DNA of 36,079 nt. Source: Lactobacillus kullabergensis. Lineage in GTDB: Bacteria; Bacillota; Bacilli; Lactobacillales; Lactobacillaceae. The position numbers were made by a program, and so were the translations under genes. The stretch lies in NCBI RefSeq assembly GCF_000967195.1, contig NZ_KQ033871.1, positions 1,411,863-1,447,941 of the forward strand. The letters run 5' to 3'. Each line of letters begins with the position of its first letter. Position 1 is the first letter of the stretch. This document shows positions 18,415 through 28,075 of this stretch, piece after piece. The notes beneath the pieces were generated by a model. It was not told the origin of the DNA. It made no database searches and saw only the letters and a program-made list of their open reading frames with translations.

Positions 18415-19044
18415 CTATTTATTATTTTTTACAGCAGATCTAACAGTAAGCAATGAATTCTTAGCGCCAGGAACGTTGCCTTTAATTAACAAAACATTCT
18501 TATCTGCTACAACTTTTTCAATTACTAAGTTTTCAATGGTAACTTTCTTCATTCCCATGTGACCTGGCAGACGTTTGCCTTTAGGCACACGGTTAATGAT
18601 TGAACCCATTGAACCAGGAATTCTATGGTATCTTGAACCGTGAGTTTCTGGTCCACGTGATTGGCCCCAACGTTTAATGTTACCTTGGTATCCATGACCT
18701 CTTGTAGTACCAGTGACGTCAACTACGTCACCTTCCTTAAATGTGTCCACAGTAACTTCTGAGCCGACTTCATAGTCCTTAAGCTCAACTCCGCGGATTT
18801 CACGTATGAAGCGCTTAGGCGAAGTCTTTGCTTTTGCAGCATGACCTTTTTCTGGTTTGTTGCTCAAAACTTCACGCTTATCTTGATATCCTAATTGAAC
18901 TGCTTCGTAGCCGTCTGATTCAACTGTCTTAACTTGCATAACTACGTTAGGCGTTGCTTCAACAACTGTTACAGGCACGAGGATACCATCTTTAGTGAAG
19001 ATTTGGGTCATACCAACTTTTCTTCCTAAGATTCCTTTGGTCAT
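18415..19044 (-). CDS. rplC: 50S ribosomal protein L3 (uL3)
   Basis: L3 is an assembly initiator whose loop reaches the peptidyl transferase centre. The 209-residue protein begins [20 protein letters not shown]. It has [20 protein letters not shown], including the Gln that is methylated in other bacteria, and [16 protein letters not shown] and [24 protein letters not shown] precedes the ATG. It lies 24 bases after rpsJ. Confidence 0.97.
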   Translation of the reverse strand: MTKGILGRKVGMTQIFTKDGILVPVTVVEATPNVVMQVKTVESDGYEAVQLGYQDKREVLSNKPEKGHAAKAKTSPKRFIREIRGVELKDYEVGSEVTVDTFKEGDVVDVTGTTRGHGYQGNIKRWGQSRGPETHGSRYHRIPGSMGSIINRVPKGKRLPGHMGMKKVTIENLVIEKVVADKNVLLIKGNVPGAKNSLLTVRSAVKNNK

Positions 19045-19068
19045 GATTACACCTCTTTCTTTTTAAAA

Positions 19069-19377
19069 TTAAAGTTTAATTTCGATGTCAACACCACTTG
19101 GTAAATCAAGCTTCATTAAAGAGTCAACAGTTTTAGGTGTTGGATTTAAAATATCGATTAAACGCTTATGCGTACGAATTTCAAATTGTTCACGTGAGTC
19201 CTTGTTCTTGTGTGGTGAACGCAAAACAGTGAACAATACCCTTTCTGTTGGCAATGGAACTGGACCTGAAATTTCAGCTCCAGTTCTCTTTGCAGTAGCT
19301 ACAATTTTAGCAGCTGATTCATCGAGAATACCATGTTCGTATGACTTAAGTCTGATACGAATTGATTGACTTGCCAT
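19069..19377 (-). CDS. rpsJ: 30S ribosomal protein S10 (uS10)
   Basis: S10 is a head protein that also pairs with NusB in antitermination. The 102-residue product begins [22 protein letters not shown] and contains [35 protein letters not shown], including the loop residues implicated in tetracycline-class tolerance, which look like wild type. AGGAGGT lies seven bases before the ATG. It is the first gene of the long S10-spc-alpha cluster, with a strong promoter about 165 bases upstream. Confidence 0.97.
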   Translation of the reverse strand: MASQSIRIRLKSYEHGILDESAAKIVATAKRTGAEISGPVPLPTERVLFTVLRSPHKNKDSREQFEIRTHKRLIDILNPTPKTVDSLMKLDLPSGVDIEIKL

Positions 19378-19534
19378 TAAATTACCTCCTCAACGTCTTC
19401 TTTAAAAGATGACTAGCTTCCACAAAAATTACCGACACAACCTCTGTGGCAATGCAGCCTGGTGTGCCGCAACCTTTTGTATCAATGCTTTACAACAATA
19501 TGTGCTTTAAGGCAGACTATGCCCTAGACACACA
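19378..19534 (-). promoter_or_regulatory. long untranslated leader of the S10 operon
   Basis: From the predicted start near 19534 to the rpsJ ATG there are about 156 transcribed bases with no open frame of note. The segment 19520-19400 on the minus strand is far richer in G and C than its flanks and can form several small stems, for example GGCA with TGCC around 19524-19512. Such a leader suggests post-transcriptional control of the S10 operon. I recognise no known family in it. Confidence 0.5.
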
Positions 19535-19540
19535 AAAAAT

Positions 19541-19569
19541 AGTATAACCGTTTTAAGCTTAATTATCAA
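19541..19569 (-). promoter_or_regulatory. S10 operon promoter
   Basis: On the minus strand TTGATA (19569-19564) and TATACT (19546-19541) are separated by 17 bases, a near-consensus vegetative promoter. It is the only good candidate between the fusA terminator and rpsJ. The A/T-rich stretch just upstream (19570-19640) could act as an UP element. Confidence 0.8.
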
Positions 19570-19714
19570 GGATTAAAGGAACTTTTTTCATCTTTTAGAA
19601 TAGAAAAATACAATTTTTATACTTTTTTAAATAAAATCCTTAATTTTATGTTTAAGAAGTCTACTACAAACAGAAAAATTCTCAAATAATTTATTCAGAA
19701 ACGAAATTTTTGAT

Positions 19715-19746
19715 AAAAAAAGAGCCACTGGCTTTACCAATAGCTC
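19715..19746 (-). terminator. intrinsic terminator after fusA
   Basis: On the minus strand a 10-base-pair stem (19746-19737 with 19731-19722, two wobbles) and a five-base loop are followed by seven T. It lies 47 bases after the fusA stop and closes the rpsL-rpsG-fusA transcript before the S10 promoter. Confidence 0.92.
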
Positions 19747-19793
19747 GATTTTTATAGTTAATAACTTGTTTTTATATTATTAATTATTGAAAA

Positions 19794-21887
19794 TTATTCA
19801 GCGTTACCGCCACGTTTTTTGATGATATCCTCTTGAATAGACTTAGGAGTTGGTGAGTAATGATCAAAGACCATCGTAAATGTGCCACGGCCTTGAGTTG
19901 AAGAACGTAAGGTGGTAGCATAACCAAACATTTCTGCCAGAGGAACCATTGAATTCAACACTTTAGCGCCGGCACGATCTTGCATGTTATCCATTGTACC
20001 ACGACGAGCAGTAATTGAACCCATTACGTCACCTAAGTAATCTTCAGGTGTGATAACTTGAACCTTCATAATAGGTTCAAGGATAACTGCACCAGCCTTA
20101 GGTGCAGCATTTCTCAATGCCAATGATGCAGCAACTTTGAAGGCAGCTTCAGAAGAGTCGACTTCGTGGTAACTACCGTCATAAAGTTTAGCTTTTACAT
20201 CAATCAGTGGGTAACCTGCCAAGATGCCGTTCTTCATAGATTCTTGCAAACCAGCATCAACAGCAGGGATAAATTCACGAGGAACAACACCACCAACAAT
20301 GGCGTCTTCAAATTCGTAACCTTTTCCTCTTTCATTTGGTGTAAATTCAATCCAAACGTCACCATATTGACCTTTACCACCTGATTGACGCACAAATTTA
20401 CCTTGTGCTTTAGCAGGCTTAGTGAAGGTTTCACGGTAAGCAACTTGTGGTTCACCAATCTTAGCTTCAACGTGGAATTCACGCTTCATACGTTCAACCA
20501 TGATTTGCAGGTGTAATTCACCCATTCCGGAAATCAAAGTTTGACCTGTTTCAGCGTTTGTTTCTGCTCTAAAGGTTGGATCCTCTTCAGTTAATTTTTG
20601 CAAAGCAACATCAAGTTTGTCACGGTCAGCTTTTGATTCTGGCTCAATTGAAACTTGAATAACCGGATCTGGAACTTCCAAACTTTCCAAAATTAATGGG
20701 TGATCAGGATCAGTTAATGAATCACCGGTAGTAGTATTCTTTAAACCGATAGCACCAGCAATATCACCGGAGAATACTTCAGAAATTTCACTTCGTGAGT
20801 TAGCATGCATTTGCAACAAACGACCAACACGTTCACGACTATTCTTAGAAGCATTCAAAACATATGAACCTGATTCAAGTGAACCAGTGTAAACACGAAT
20901 ATAAGTCAAACGACCAACAAATGGATCAGTAGCAATCTTAAACGCCAAAGCGGAAAATGGCTTTTCATCTCCAGCAACTAATTCAACTTCTTCACCAGTT
21001 TTTGGATCATGAGCAACATAAGGCTTAACATCTAACGGAGATGGTAAGTAATCAACAACACCATCAAGCATCATCTGTACACCCTTGTTCTTAAAAGCTG
21101 AGCCTGCAAATACAGGGAAAATCTTCAAGTCCAATGTAGCTTTACGAATAGCAGCTTTTAATTCATCAACGGAAATCTCATCACCATTAAGGTATTTTTC
21201 CATGATATCATCATCAACATCAGCTACTTGTTCAATTAATTCGGAGCGACGTTTTTCAGCTTCTTCTTTGTATTCATCAGGAACAGGAATAGTATCCCAT
21301 TTGGAGCCAAGCTTATCTTCATCATAAACATCAGCTACCATGTCAAGTAAGTCAATAACACCTTCAAAGCTTTCGGCAGAACCAATTGGCATTTGCACAG
21401 CTAGAGCATTGGCATTTAAACGTTCGTGCAAAGACTTAACAGATTTGTCAAAGTCTGCTCCAATCTTATCCATTTTGTTTACAAAAACAATTCGAGGAAC
21501 ACCGTAAGTTTCAGCCTGGCGCCAAACATTTTCAGTTTGAGGTTCCACACCAGCTTGAGCGTCAAGAACAGTTACGGCACCATCAAGAACACGCAAGGAA
21601 CGTTCAACTTCGATAGTGAAGTCAACGTGTCCAGGGGTATCGATAATGTTAATTCTGTAATCTTTCCATTGTGCAGTAGTAGCTGCAGAAGTAATAGTGA
21701 TACCACGTTCTTTTTCTTCATCCATCCAGTCCATTTGTGAATCACCCTCATGGGTTTCACCAATTTTATGGATCTTACCAGTGTAATAAAGAATACGCTC
21801 TGTTGTGGTAGTCTTACCCGCATCAATGTGGGCCATAATACCAATGTTACGTGTTTTTTCTAATGGAAATTCACGCTTATTAGCCAT
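19794..21887 (-). CDS. fusA: elongation factor G
   Basis: EF-G is the GTPase that drives ribosomal translocation and, with RRF, recycling. The 697-residue product has G1 AHIDAGKTT (19-27), the switch I segment [14 protein letters not shown] (52-65), G3 DTPGH (83-87) and G4 NKMD (137-140). Domains II to V follow, including [17 protein letters not shown] in domain [15 protein letters not shown] in domain IV and [12 protein letters not shown] in domain V. AAGGAAA lies before the ATG. It is the last gene of the str operon; tuf is not linked here, as is common in lactobacilli. Confidence 0.98.
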   Translation of the reverse strand: MANKREFPLEKTRNIGIMAHIDAGKTTTTERILYYTGKIHKIGETHEGDSQMDWMDEEKERGITITSAATTAQWKDYRINIIDTPGHVDFTIEVERSLRVLDGAVTVLDAQAGVEPQTENVWRQAETYGVPRIVFVNKMDKIGADFDKSVKSLHERLNANALAVQMPIGSAESFEGVIDLLDMVADVYDEDKLGSKWDTIPVPDEYKEEAEKRRSELIEQVADVDDDIMEKYLNGDEISVDELKAAIRKATLDLKIFPVFAGSAFKNKGVQMMLDGVVDYLPSPLDVKPYVAHDPKTGEEVELVAGDEKPFSALAFKIATDPFVGRLTYIRVYTGSLESGSYVLNASKNSRERVGRLLQMHANSRSEISEVFSGDIAGAIGLKNTTTGDSLTDPDHPLILESLEVPDPVIQVSIEPESKADRDKLDVALQKLTEEDPTFRAETNAETGQTLISGMGELHLQIMVERMKREFHVEAKIGEPQVAYRETFTKPAKAQGKFVRQSGGKGQYGDVWIEFTPNERGKGYEFEDAIVGGVVPREFIPAVDAGLQESMKNGILAGYPLIDVKAKLYDGSYHEVDSSEAAFKVAASLALRNAAPKAGAVILEPIMKVQVITPEDYLGDVMGSITARRGTMDNMQDRAGAKVLNSMVPLAEMFGYATTLRSSTQGRGTFTMVFDHYSPTPKSIQEDIIKKRGGNAE

Positions 21888-21911
21888 AGATTTTTTCCTT
21901 TCCCTAAAAAA

Positions 21912-22382
21912 TTAGAAACGATAGTGTGCAAATGCACGGTTAGCTTCAGCCATACGGTGAACATCTTCACGCTTTTTAACAGCTGAGCCAGTATTGTTTG
22001 AAGCATCAATAATTTCGTTAGCCAAGCGTTCATCCATAGTATGTTCATTACGTAAACGAGCGTAAGAAACTAACCATCTTAAACCTAAAGTAGTTCTTCT
22101 TTCAGGACGAACTTCAACTGGAATCTGATAGTTTGAACCACCAATACGGCGAGCTCTAACTTCCAAAACAGGCATAATATTATTCATAGCTTCTTCAAAA
22201 ACATCAAGTGGCTCTTTGCCGGTCTTTTCTTTAACAATGTCAAAAGCATCATAAAGAATGGATGAAGCCTTAGCTCTTTTACCATCGATCATTAAGTGGT
22301 TGATCAACTTAGTTACAAGCTTTGAATTATATACTGGATCCGCTAAAATATCTCTTTTAGCTACATGTCCTTTTCTAGGCAT
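21912..22382 (-). CDS. rpsG: 30S ribosomal protein S7 (uS7)
   Basis: S7 starts assembly of the 30S head and lies at the E site; in other bacteria it represses the str operon. The 156-residue product begins [20 protein letters not shown] and has [41 protein letters not shown] and a C-terminal [25 protein letters not shown] precedes the ATG. It lies 14 bases after rpsL and 24 before fusA. Confidence 0.98.
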   Translation of the reverse strand: MPRKGHVAKRDILADPVYNSKLVTKLINHLMIDGKRAKASSILYDAFDIVKEKTGKEPLDVFEEAMNNIMPVLEVRARRIGGSNYQIPVEVRPERRTTLGLRWLVSYARLRNEHTMDERLANEIIDASNNTGSAVKKREDVHRMAEANRAFAHYRF

Positions 22383-22396
22383 TATTTAACTCCTCC

Positions 22397-22804
22397 TTAA
22401 TCTTTCTTGGCACCGTATTTGGAACGTCCTTGCTTTCTGCCTTCAACACCAGCAGTATCAAGAGCACCACGAATAATATGGTAACGAACACCAGGAAGGT
22501 CCTTTACACGACCACCACGAATTAACACAACAGAGTGTTCCTGTAAATTATGGCCTTCACCTGGAATATAAGCAGTTACTTCAATCAGGTTAGAAAGACG
22601 AACACGAGCATACTTCCGCAAAGCTGAGTTTGGCTTCTTTGGTGTCATAGTGCCGACACGAGTTGCAACTCCACGCATTTGGGGCGCTGGGTTAGCTACT
22701 AATTCTTTCTTCATACTGTTGTAGCCATAGCTTAAAGCTGGTGACTTTGATTTAGTCGTCTTAGTATGACGGCCTTTTCTTACCAATTGGTTAATAGTTG
22801 GCAT
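22397..22804 (-). CDS. rpsL: 30S ribosomal protein S12 (uS12)
   Basis: S12 monitors codon-anticodon pairing at the decoding site. The 135-residue product has the Gram-positive N-terminal form [20 protein letters not shown]. The decoding loop [16 protein letters not shown] keeps both Lys (56, 57), and [17 protein letters not shown] keeps Lys101, so the usual streptomycin-resistance positions are wild type. AGGAGGAAA precedes the ATG. It is the first gene of the str operon, transcribed divergently from the prepilin peptidase gene. Confidence 0.98.
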   Translation of the reverse strand: MPTINQLVRKGRHTKTTKSKSPALSYGYNSMKKELVANPAPQMRGVATRVGTMTPKKPNSALRKYARVRLSNLIEVTAYIPGEGHNLQEHSVVLIRGGRVKDLPGVRYHIIRGALDTAGVEGRKQGRSKYGAKKD

Positions 22805-22896
22805 TAAATTTTCCTCCTAAAAAATTCATTATTTTGTTCACACATCCAGGAGTTTCTTTTTTAAGTCCCAGATAATCATCAAAATACACATTGACT

Positions 22897-22924
22897 ATTG
22901 TACTCGCTTGTCGCAAAAAAGCAA
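22897..22924 (-). promoter_or_regulatory. putative str operon promoter
   Basis: On the minus strand TTGCTT (22924-22919) and TACAAT (22902-22897) are 16 bases apart, with a leader of about 85 bases before the rpsL ATG. The -35 match is poor, but the -10 is good and no better candidate lies in the gap. Confidence 0.45.
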
Positions 22925-22990
22925 ATTATTTTTACTAATTGAAAAGCAGATGATATTTTTTGCGTATTTGATTTAAGCGAGGTAAACAAT

Positions 22991-23680
22991 ATGAAATGGA
23001 TTTTTGGAATCAGCAATTTTTTGATTGGTACATGTCTAGCTTCTCATGCATGTGTAATTATCGAAAGACTCGGCAAAGAAGACTTTATCTTCAGTCGCTC
23101 AAAATGCACTAATTGTAATCAACAGCTGTGCTTGTTAGATGAAATACCTTTAATTTCCTATTTAATACTTAAAGGTCGTTGCCGTTATTGTAAAATTCAC
23201 ATCCCCTGTGAATATTTTTTAACAGAATTTTTAGGCGGTTTCGCTTTTTATAAAATTGATTTTAGCAGCATACATGATATTTGTACGGCGATTGTTTTGT
23301 TTAGTCTTCTACTAGCTGCTATCAGCGATTATCAGGTTCAGGAATTCGATATTACACTGGTACTGCCTGCACTTGTTATTTCGCTTCAACATATAATGAA
23401 TAATTTTTATAGAATTAGCACTACTGATCTCATAGAATTTTTACCTATTTTTTTGTTTTTTCTTTTTGAGACAGTTAGAAAAAAATGTGGTAGTGGAGAC
23501 TTAATAGTCTACCTAATCTTATCTTTCTACTTTAACTCCCAATTCGCCAATTTAACTTTTTTAACTGCTTCAATAGCTTTGCTTATTGTTTTTTTGGGCA
23601 GTAAAATGAGCAAAAAGGAGCCTGTTGCTTTTATTCCTTTTATTTATATTGGATTAATCATTCAACTTTTGTGCAAATAA
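22991..23680 (+). CDS. comC: prepilin peptidase (A24 family, ComC type)
   Basis: This membrane aspartic peptidase cleaves and methylates type IV prepilin-like proteins; in Firmicutes the substrates are the ComG pseudopilins of DNA uptake. The 229-residue product has an N-terminal membrane segment and a cytoplasmic zinc-ribbon-like loop with Cys39, Cys42, Cys64 and Cys67. It then has several hydrophobic helices with the two catalytic Asp, D113 in AISDYQVQEFD and D170 in GSGD. All key residues are present, so it is likely active. No comG genes are in the window. It is on the plus strand, opposite to all its neighbours. The ATG follows a weak GCGAGGT site. Confidence 0.9.
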   Translation: MKWIFGISNFLIGTCLASHACVIIERLGKEDFIFSRSKCTNCNQQLCLLDEIPLISYLILKGRCRYCKIHIPCEYFLTEFLGGFAFYKIDFSSIHDICTAIVLFSLLLAAISDYQVQEFDITLVLPALVISLQHIMNNFYRISTTDLIEFLPIFLFFLFETVRKKCGSGDLIVYLILSFYFNSQFANLTFLTASIALLIVFLGSKMSKKEPVAFIPFIYIGLIIQLLCK

Positions 23681-23716
23681 AAAGCTGGGATCCATATAAA
23701 ATGAAATAGCAGCTTT
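23681..23716 (-). terminator. possible bidirectional terminator between convergent genes
   Basis: AAAGCTG (23681-23687) and CAGCTTT (23710-23716) form a 7-base-pair stem around a 22-base loop. On the minus strand the stem is followed by TTATTT, on the plus strand by AATAAA. It lies directly after the stop codon of the plus-strand prepilin peptidase gene and 36 bases beyond the minus-strand S-component gene, so it could serve both. The large loop makes it a weak candidate. Confidence 0.4.
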
Positions 23717-23751
23717 AATAAACTAGTAAAAATAATTTTTTCACGTAAGTA

Positions 23752-24264
23752 TTAGTTGTATCTTGCCATCAGATTTTGAAAACTAGGCAGCAGTACTATG
23801 GCTATAACAACTCCGACTACTCCTTGAATTGCATTGGTAAAAAGACTGGCAAGTCCTGCAGCCCAAGTATAAAGAACTGTATTAGTGATAAAATAGCCAC
23901 CTACCATAAAGAATACTCCTATAGCTCCGGCGACAGCACCTTTGACTAATTGATTTTTTAAATTCCAGTATTTAAAGACTAAACCAACAAAAAAACCTTC
24001 TAAACCATGGACAACAAGAGAAAATAACATGAACTGCCCATATCCACCAAGAAGATCAAGTAAAAATCCAGAAAGACCTCCAACTATGCCTCCGGCCATT
24101 GGACCGTATAAAAGCGCCACTATATAAATAATCGCATCACATAAATTAATATTTCCATGAGTCAAGGGCATTGGAATAATGAAAATTCGACTAATAACGA
24201 CGTTAATCGCAGTTAATAATGCTAATAATACAAGTCTCTTTAAAGAAAAATCATTTACTCTCAA
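23752..24264 (-). CDS. ECF transporter S component, substrate unknown
   Basis: S components are small membrane proteins that bind a vitamin or related compound and dock on EcfT. The 170-residue product has about six hydrophobic helices, an N-terminal KRLVLLALLTAINVVISR with the Ala-rich surface typical of the EcfT-docking helix, and the family-like stretch INLCDAIIYIVALLYGPMAGG. The fold fits the riboflavin/HMP/pyridoxine-related S-protein group, but the ligand cannot be told. The start is a TTG at 24264, with GGGGGA eight bases upstream and the frame closed before it. It has its own promoter and is separate from ecfA1-ecfA2-ecfT, as expected of group II systems. No riboswitch fits in its roughly 23-base leader. 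Confidence 0.88.
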   Translation of the reverse strand: MRVNDFSLKRLVLLALLTAINVVISRIFIIPMPLTHGNINLCDAIIYIVALLYGPMAGGIVGGLSGFLLDLLGGYGQFMLFSLVVHGLEGFFVGLVFKYWNLKNQLVKGAVAGAIGVFFMVGGYFITNTVLYTWAAGLASLFTNAIQGVVGVVIAIVLLPSFQNLMARYN

Positions 24265-24293
24265 CTTCTACATCCCCCGCTTGATTTTGTCTG

Positions 24294-24322
24294 ATTATAA
24301 CATTTTTTAATTAAAATATCAC
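24294..24322 (-). promoter_or_regulatory. promoter of the ECF S-component gene
   Basis: On the minus strand GTGATA (24322-24317) and a perfect TATAAT (24299-24294) are 17 bases apart, just downstream of the rpoC terminator. The predicted leader is only about 23 bases. Confidence 0.6.
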
Positions 24323-24345
24323 CAATAGTTCATAAAATTCCAAAC

Positions 24346-24387
24346 AAAAAACTGTCCCGTTAGTATTTTCTAACGGAACAGTTTTTT
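24346..24387 (-). terminator. intrinsic terminator after rpoC
   Basis: On the minus strand a long stem, CTGTTCCGTTAG with CTAACGGGACAG extended by A-T pairs on both sides and with one wobble, closes a six-base loop. It is followed by six T. It lies 12 bases beyond the rpoC stop and is one of the strongest terminators in the window. Confidence 0.95.
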
Positions 24388-24399
24388 AATTAAATCAGA

Positions 24400-27300
24400 T
24401 TATGATTCCTTAGCTTGGTCTGCTTCCTTCATCTTTTTCTCAATATCAGCAATTGAATAAACAGATTTAGGTTTCTTTACATCTGACTCAGGTTCCATAT
24501 CACGATAAATCGGAAGACCAGTACCAGCTGGAATTATCTTACCAATAATAACATTTTCTTTTAATCCAAGTAGCGGATCATTCTTTCCTCTGATAGAAGC
24601 ATCAGTTAGAACACGAGTTGTTTCCTGGAAGGAAGCAGCTGACAAGAAACTGTTGGTTTCAAGAGCGGCTTTAGTAATACCTAAAATTACACTTTGTGCA
24701 GTTGCAGGAATACCACCAGAAATAATCACAGCTTTGTTACGTTCCTTAAACTGATTGATATCCATTACCTCACCAGGTAAAAGATCAGTTTCTCCAGGAT
24801 CGAGCACACGAACTTTTTGCAACATTTGTCTAGTTAATACTTCAACGTGCTTATCTGAAATATCAACACCTTGCATCCTGTATGCTTTTTGGACTTCGAC
24901 CAAAATATACTCTTCAGTAGTTAATGTATCAGTAACCTGAATTAATTCTTTCGGATCAATAGATCCAAGAGTCAACTTGTCACCGCGATGAACTTCGTCA
25001 CCCTCAGCAACAGCTACCGAAGCAGTATAAGGCACGCTGTAACTTCTAGTATCGATCCTACCCTTAACAGTAATTTCACGAGTATGTTCAGCAGGATTTT
25101 CCTGAATTGAATCAATTACTCCATCTACTTCAGAAATTATCGCACGACCCTTAGGATTACGAGCTTCAAACAATTCCTGCACACGAGGAAGACCTTGCGT
25201 AATATCTTCAGCACCTGCAACACCACCATTGTGGAAAGTACGTAAAGTAAGCTGAGTACCAGGTTCACCGATAGATTGAGCAGCAACTGTACCAACTGCT
25301 TCACCAACTTCGACTTCTTCTCCAGTGGCAAGGTTCATACCGTAACACTTGCGACAAACACCATGTGGTGTATCACAAGTTAGGATCGAACGGATCTTCA
25401 CGTTAGTTACACCAGCATCACAAATCTGATGTGCTAAGTTTTCATCCATCATGACATTGCGACCAACAATTGTAGCACCAGTCTTTGGATCCTTCACTGT
25501 TTCGGCAGTAAAGCGGCCAAGTAAACGATCATAGAGCGGTTCAATTAATTCGTCACCCTCCATAATTGCATGAACATTAATGCCACGGTCAGTCCCACAG
25601 TCATCATCACGAATAATAACATCCTGTGCAACATCTACTAGACGACGAGTCAAGTAGCCAGACTGAGCAGTCTTCAAGGCGGTATCGGTCATTCCCTTAC
25701 GAGCACCATGAGTAGACATGAATAATTCTAGAACTGACAAACCTTCCTTAAAGTTAGAAGTAACTGGAATTTCGAACAACCCACCGTTTGGTGTAGCCAT
25801 CAAGCCACGCATACCAGCAAGCTGTGTAAAGTTGGAAATGTTACCACGAGCTCCTGAATCGGCCATGATAGTAATAGGATTACGTGGGTCATAAATCTGG
25901 GCAATTTCATCTTGAACTTGATCTTTACAATCATTCCAAATGCTAATTACCCTGTCGTGTCTCTCATCTTCAGTGATTAAACCACGTCTAAACTGTTTAG
26001 ACACAATATCTACTTGTTTATGGGCTTTAGCAACCTTTTCATCTTTATCTTGGATTTCAGGAACATCGGTCATCCCGATTGTAATACCAGAAGTAGTTGA
26101 ACTGGTATAACCTAAAGTCTTTAAGTCATCAAGATATTCAGATGTTCTTTGAACCTTATAATATTTATAAATTGTAGCAATTGAATCAGACAGGAATGAT
26201 TTCTTAAACGGTGTAGAAATCAAATCACTTGCAACACTATCAATTTTTTCATGGATATCTTCGCCCGGTTCCAAGAAATACTTGGCAGCAAGTGGGTTAT
26301 TTAAATTTTCTTCAGTTGGCTCATTAACATAGAAATAGTCATCTGGGAAAATCAGATTAAAGATGATTCGACCATAAGTAGTGACAAAGATGCCATGTTC
26401 ATATCCTTTTGGCCATGCCTTTTCTGGCATCGAATCAGCTGACATCCCAATAATGGTGTGATAATGAATGTCACCATTATTATATGCAACGGTTGCTTCA
26501 TCAGGTGAGTTGAAAATCATTCCTTCACCTTCACGGCCCTTTTCAGCTTGAGTTAACCAATAATTACCCAAAACTATATCTTGAGAGGGAGTAACAATTG
26601 GCTTACCGTCCTTAGGAGCCAAAATATGGTGAGCAGCCAGCATTAGCATCCGTGATTCCGCAACAGCTTCGTCAGATAATGGCACATGGATAGCCATCTG
26701 GTCACCATCAAAGTCAGCATTATATGCTTCACAGGCAAGAGGGTGCAGTCGAATAGATTTGCCCGGCACTAGAACAGGTTCAAAAGCTTGAATACTTAAA
26801 CGGTGCAAAGTAGGTGCACGGTTTAGTAACACCGTTCTTTCCTTAATGACATCCTCAAGTACATCCCAGACATCATCGTCTTCGCGGTCAATTTTCCGCT
26901 TAGCGCTCTTAATATTGGTAGCAATCTTACGCTTAACGAGTTCATGCATTACAAATGGTTTGAACAATTCCAGAGCCATTGGACGAGGAACACCACATTG
27001 ATAGAATTTCAATTTTGGTGAAACATCGATAACTGAACGACCGGAATAGTCAACACGTTTACCTAATAAGTTTTGACGGAAACGTCCCTGTTTACCCTTA
27101 AGCATGTGTGATAAAGATTTCAGCGGACGATTACCTGGTCCGACCACAGAACGACCACGACGACCATTATCAATCAATGCATCAACGGCTTCTTGCAACA
27201 TCCGTTTTTCATTTTGCACAATGATATTAGGAGCATTTAAGTCAAGTAATCTCTTTAACCTATTATTACGGTTGATAACACGCCGATATAAGTCGTTTAA

Positions 27301-28059
27301 ATCAGAAGTTGCAAAACGACCACCTTCGAGTTGCACCATCGGCCTTAAATCTGGTGGTATAACAGGTACTGCATCAATAACCATCCATTCTGGCTTGTTA
27401 CCGGAATCTTTAAAGGCATCAAGAATATCAAGTCTTCTGATTGCCCGAGTCCGTTTTTGACCAGTTGCAGTTTCCAATTCTTTCTTTAAATCGGTAACTT
27501 CTTTATTTAAATCAACCTTCCGAAGCAAATCACGAATTGCTTCTGCACCCATTTTGGCAGTAAAACGATTGCCATATTTTGCTTTTTGCTCACGATATTC
27601 AGCTTCAGTCAAAAGCTGTTTAAATTCAAGCTCAGTATCACCTGGATCAATTACAATATAAGCCGCAAAATAGATTACTTCTTCAAGAAGTCTGGGAGAA
27701 ATATCCAAAATAAGTCCCATTCTTGATGGAATACCTTTAAAGTACCAAATATGAGTAACAGGTGCAGCCAATTCAATATGACCCATCCGCTCTCTTCTAA
27801 CTTTAGAGGAGGTAACTTCAACACCACAGCGATCACAAACGATCCCGCGGTATCTCACACCCTTATATTTACCACATGCACATGACCAATCTTTTGTCGG
27901 TCCAAAAATTCGTTCATCAAATAAACCGTCTTTTTCCGGCTTTAAAGTTCGATAATTGATAGTTTCCGGCTTTTTAACTTCACCGTATGACCAGCTACGA
28001 ATTTTATTAGGAGAGGCAAGACCAATTTGCATGCTTTCAAATTTATTTACGTCGATCAA
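24400..28059 (-). CDS. rpoC: DNA-directed RNA polymerase subunit beta'
   Basis: This is the catalytic large subunit. The 1219-residue product has the N-terminal zinc-binding domain with Cys60, Cys62, Cys75 and Cys78, the lid, rudder and clamp region, and the absolutely conserved NADFDGD at 447-453, whose Asp 449, 451 and 453 hold the active-site magnesium. A second Cys cluster ([13 protein letters not shown]) and [18 protein letters not shown] of the bridge and trigger region follow. The Lys/Glu-rich tail ends [12 protein letters not shown]. It lies 16 bases after rpoB and is closed by a strong terminator. The length fits lactobacilli, with no large lineage insertion. Confidence 0.98.
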   Translation of the reverse strand: MIDVNKFESMQIGLASPNKIRSWSYGEVKKPETINYRTLKPEKDGLFDERIFGPTKDWSCACGKYKGVRYRGIVCDRCGVEVTSSKVRRERMGHIELAAPVTHIWYFKGIPSRMGLILDISPRLLEEVIYFAAYIVIDPGDTELEFKQLLTEAEYREQKAKYGNRFTAKMGAEAIRDLLRKVDLNKEVTDLKKELETATGQKRTRAIRRLDILDAFKDSGNKPEWMVIDAVPVIPPDLRPMVQLEGGRFATSDLNDLYRRVINRNNRLKRLLDLNAPNIIVQNEKRMLQEAVDALIDNGRRGRSVVGPGNRPLKSLSHMLKGKQGRFRQNLLGKRVDYSGRSVIDVSPKLKFYQCGVPRPMALELFKPFVMHELVKRKIATNIKSAKRKIDREDDDVWDVLEDVIKERTVLLNRAPTLHRLSIQAFEPVLVPGKSIRLHPLACEAYNADFDGDQMAIHVPLSDEAVAESRMLMLAAHHILAPKDGKPIVTPSQDIVLGNYWLTQAEKGREGEGMIFNSPDEATVAYNNGDIHYHTIIGMSADSMPEKAWPKGYEHGIFVTTYGRIIFNLIFPDDYFYVNEPTEENLNNPLAAKYFLEPGEDIHEKIDSVASDLISTPFKKSFLSDSIATIYKYYKVQRTSEYLDDLKTLGYTSSTTSGITIGMTDVPEIQDKDEKVAKAHKQVDIVSKQFRRGLITEDERHDRVISIWNDCKDQVQDEIAQIYDPRNPITIMADSGARGNISNFTQLAGMRGLMATPNGGLFEIPVTSNFKEGLSVLELFMSTHGARKGMTDTALKTAQSGYLTRRLVDVAQDVIIRDDDCGTDRGINVHAIMEGDELIEPLYDRLLGRFTAETVKDPKTGATIVGRNVMMDENLAHQICDAGVTNVKIRSILTCDTPHGVCRKCYGMNLATGEEVEVGEAVGTVAAQSIGEPGTQLTLRTFHNGGVAGAEDITQGLPRVQELFEARNPKGRAIISEVDGVIDSIQENPAEHTREITVKGRIDTRSYSVPYTASVAVAEGDEVHRGDKLTLGSIDPKELIQVTDTLTTEEYILVEVQKAYRMQGVDISDKHVEVLTRQMLQKVRVLDPGETDLLPGEVMDINQFKERNKAVIISGGIPATAQSVILGITKAALETNSFLSAASFQETTRVLTDASIRGKNDPLLGLKENVIIGKIIPAGTGLPIYRDMEPESDVKKPKSVYSIADIEKKMKEADQAKES

Positions 28060-28075
28060 AAGTTTAACCTCCTAC

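Noticed and set aside
24265..24345. Riboswitch upstream of the ECF S-component gene
   Set aside because: The predicted leader is about 23 bases and the rpoC terminator lies directly upstream, leaving no room for an aptamer.
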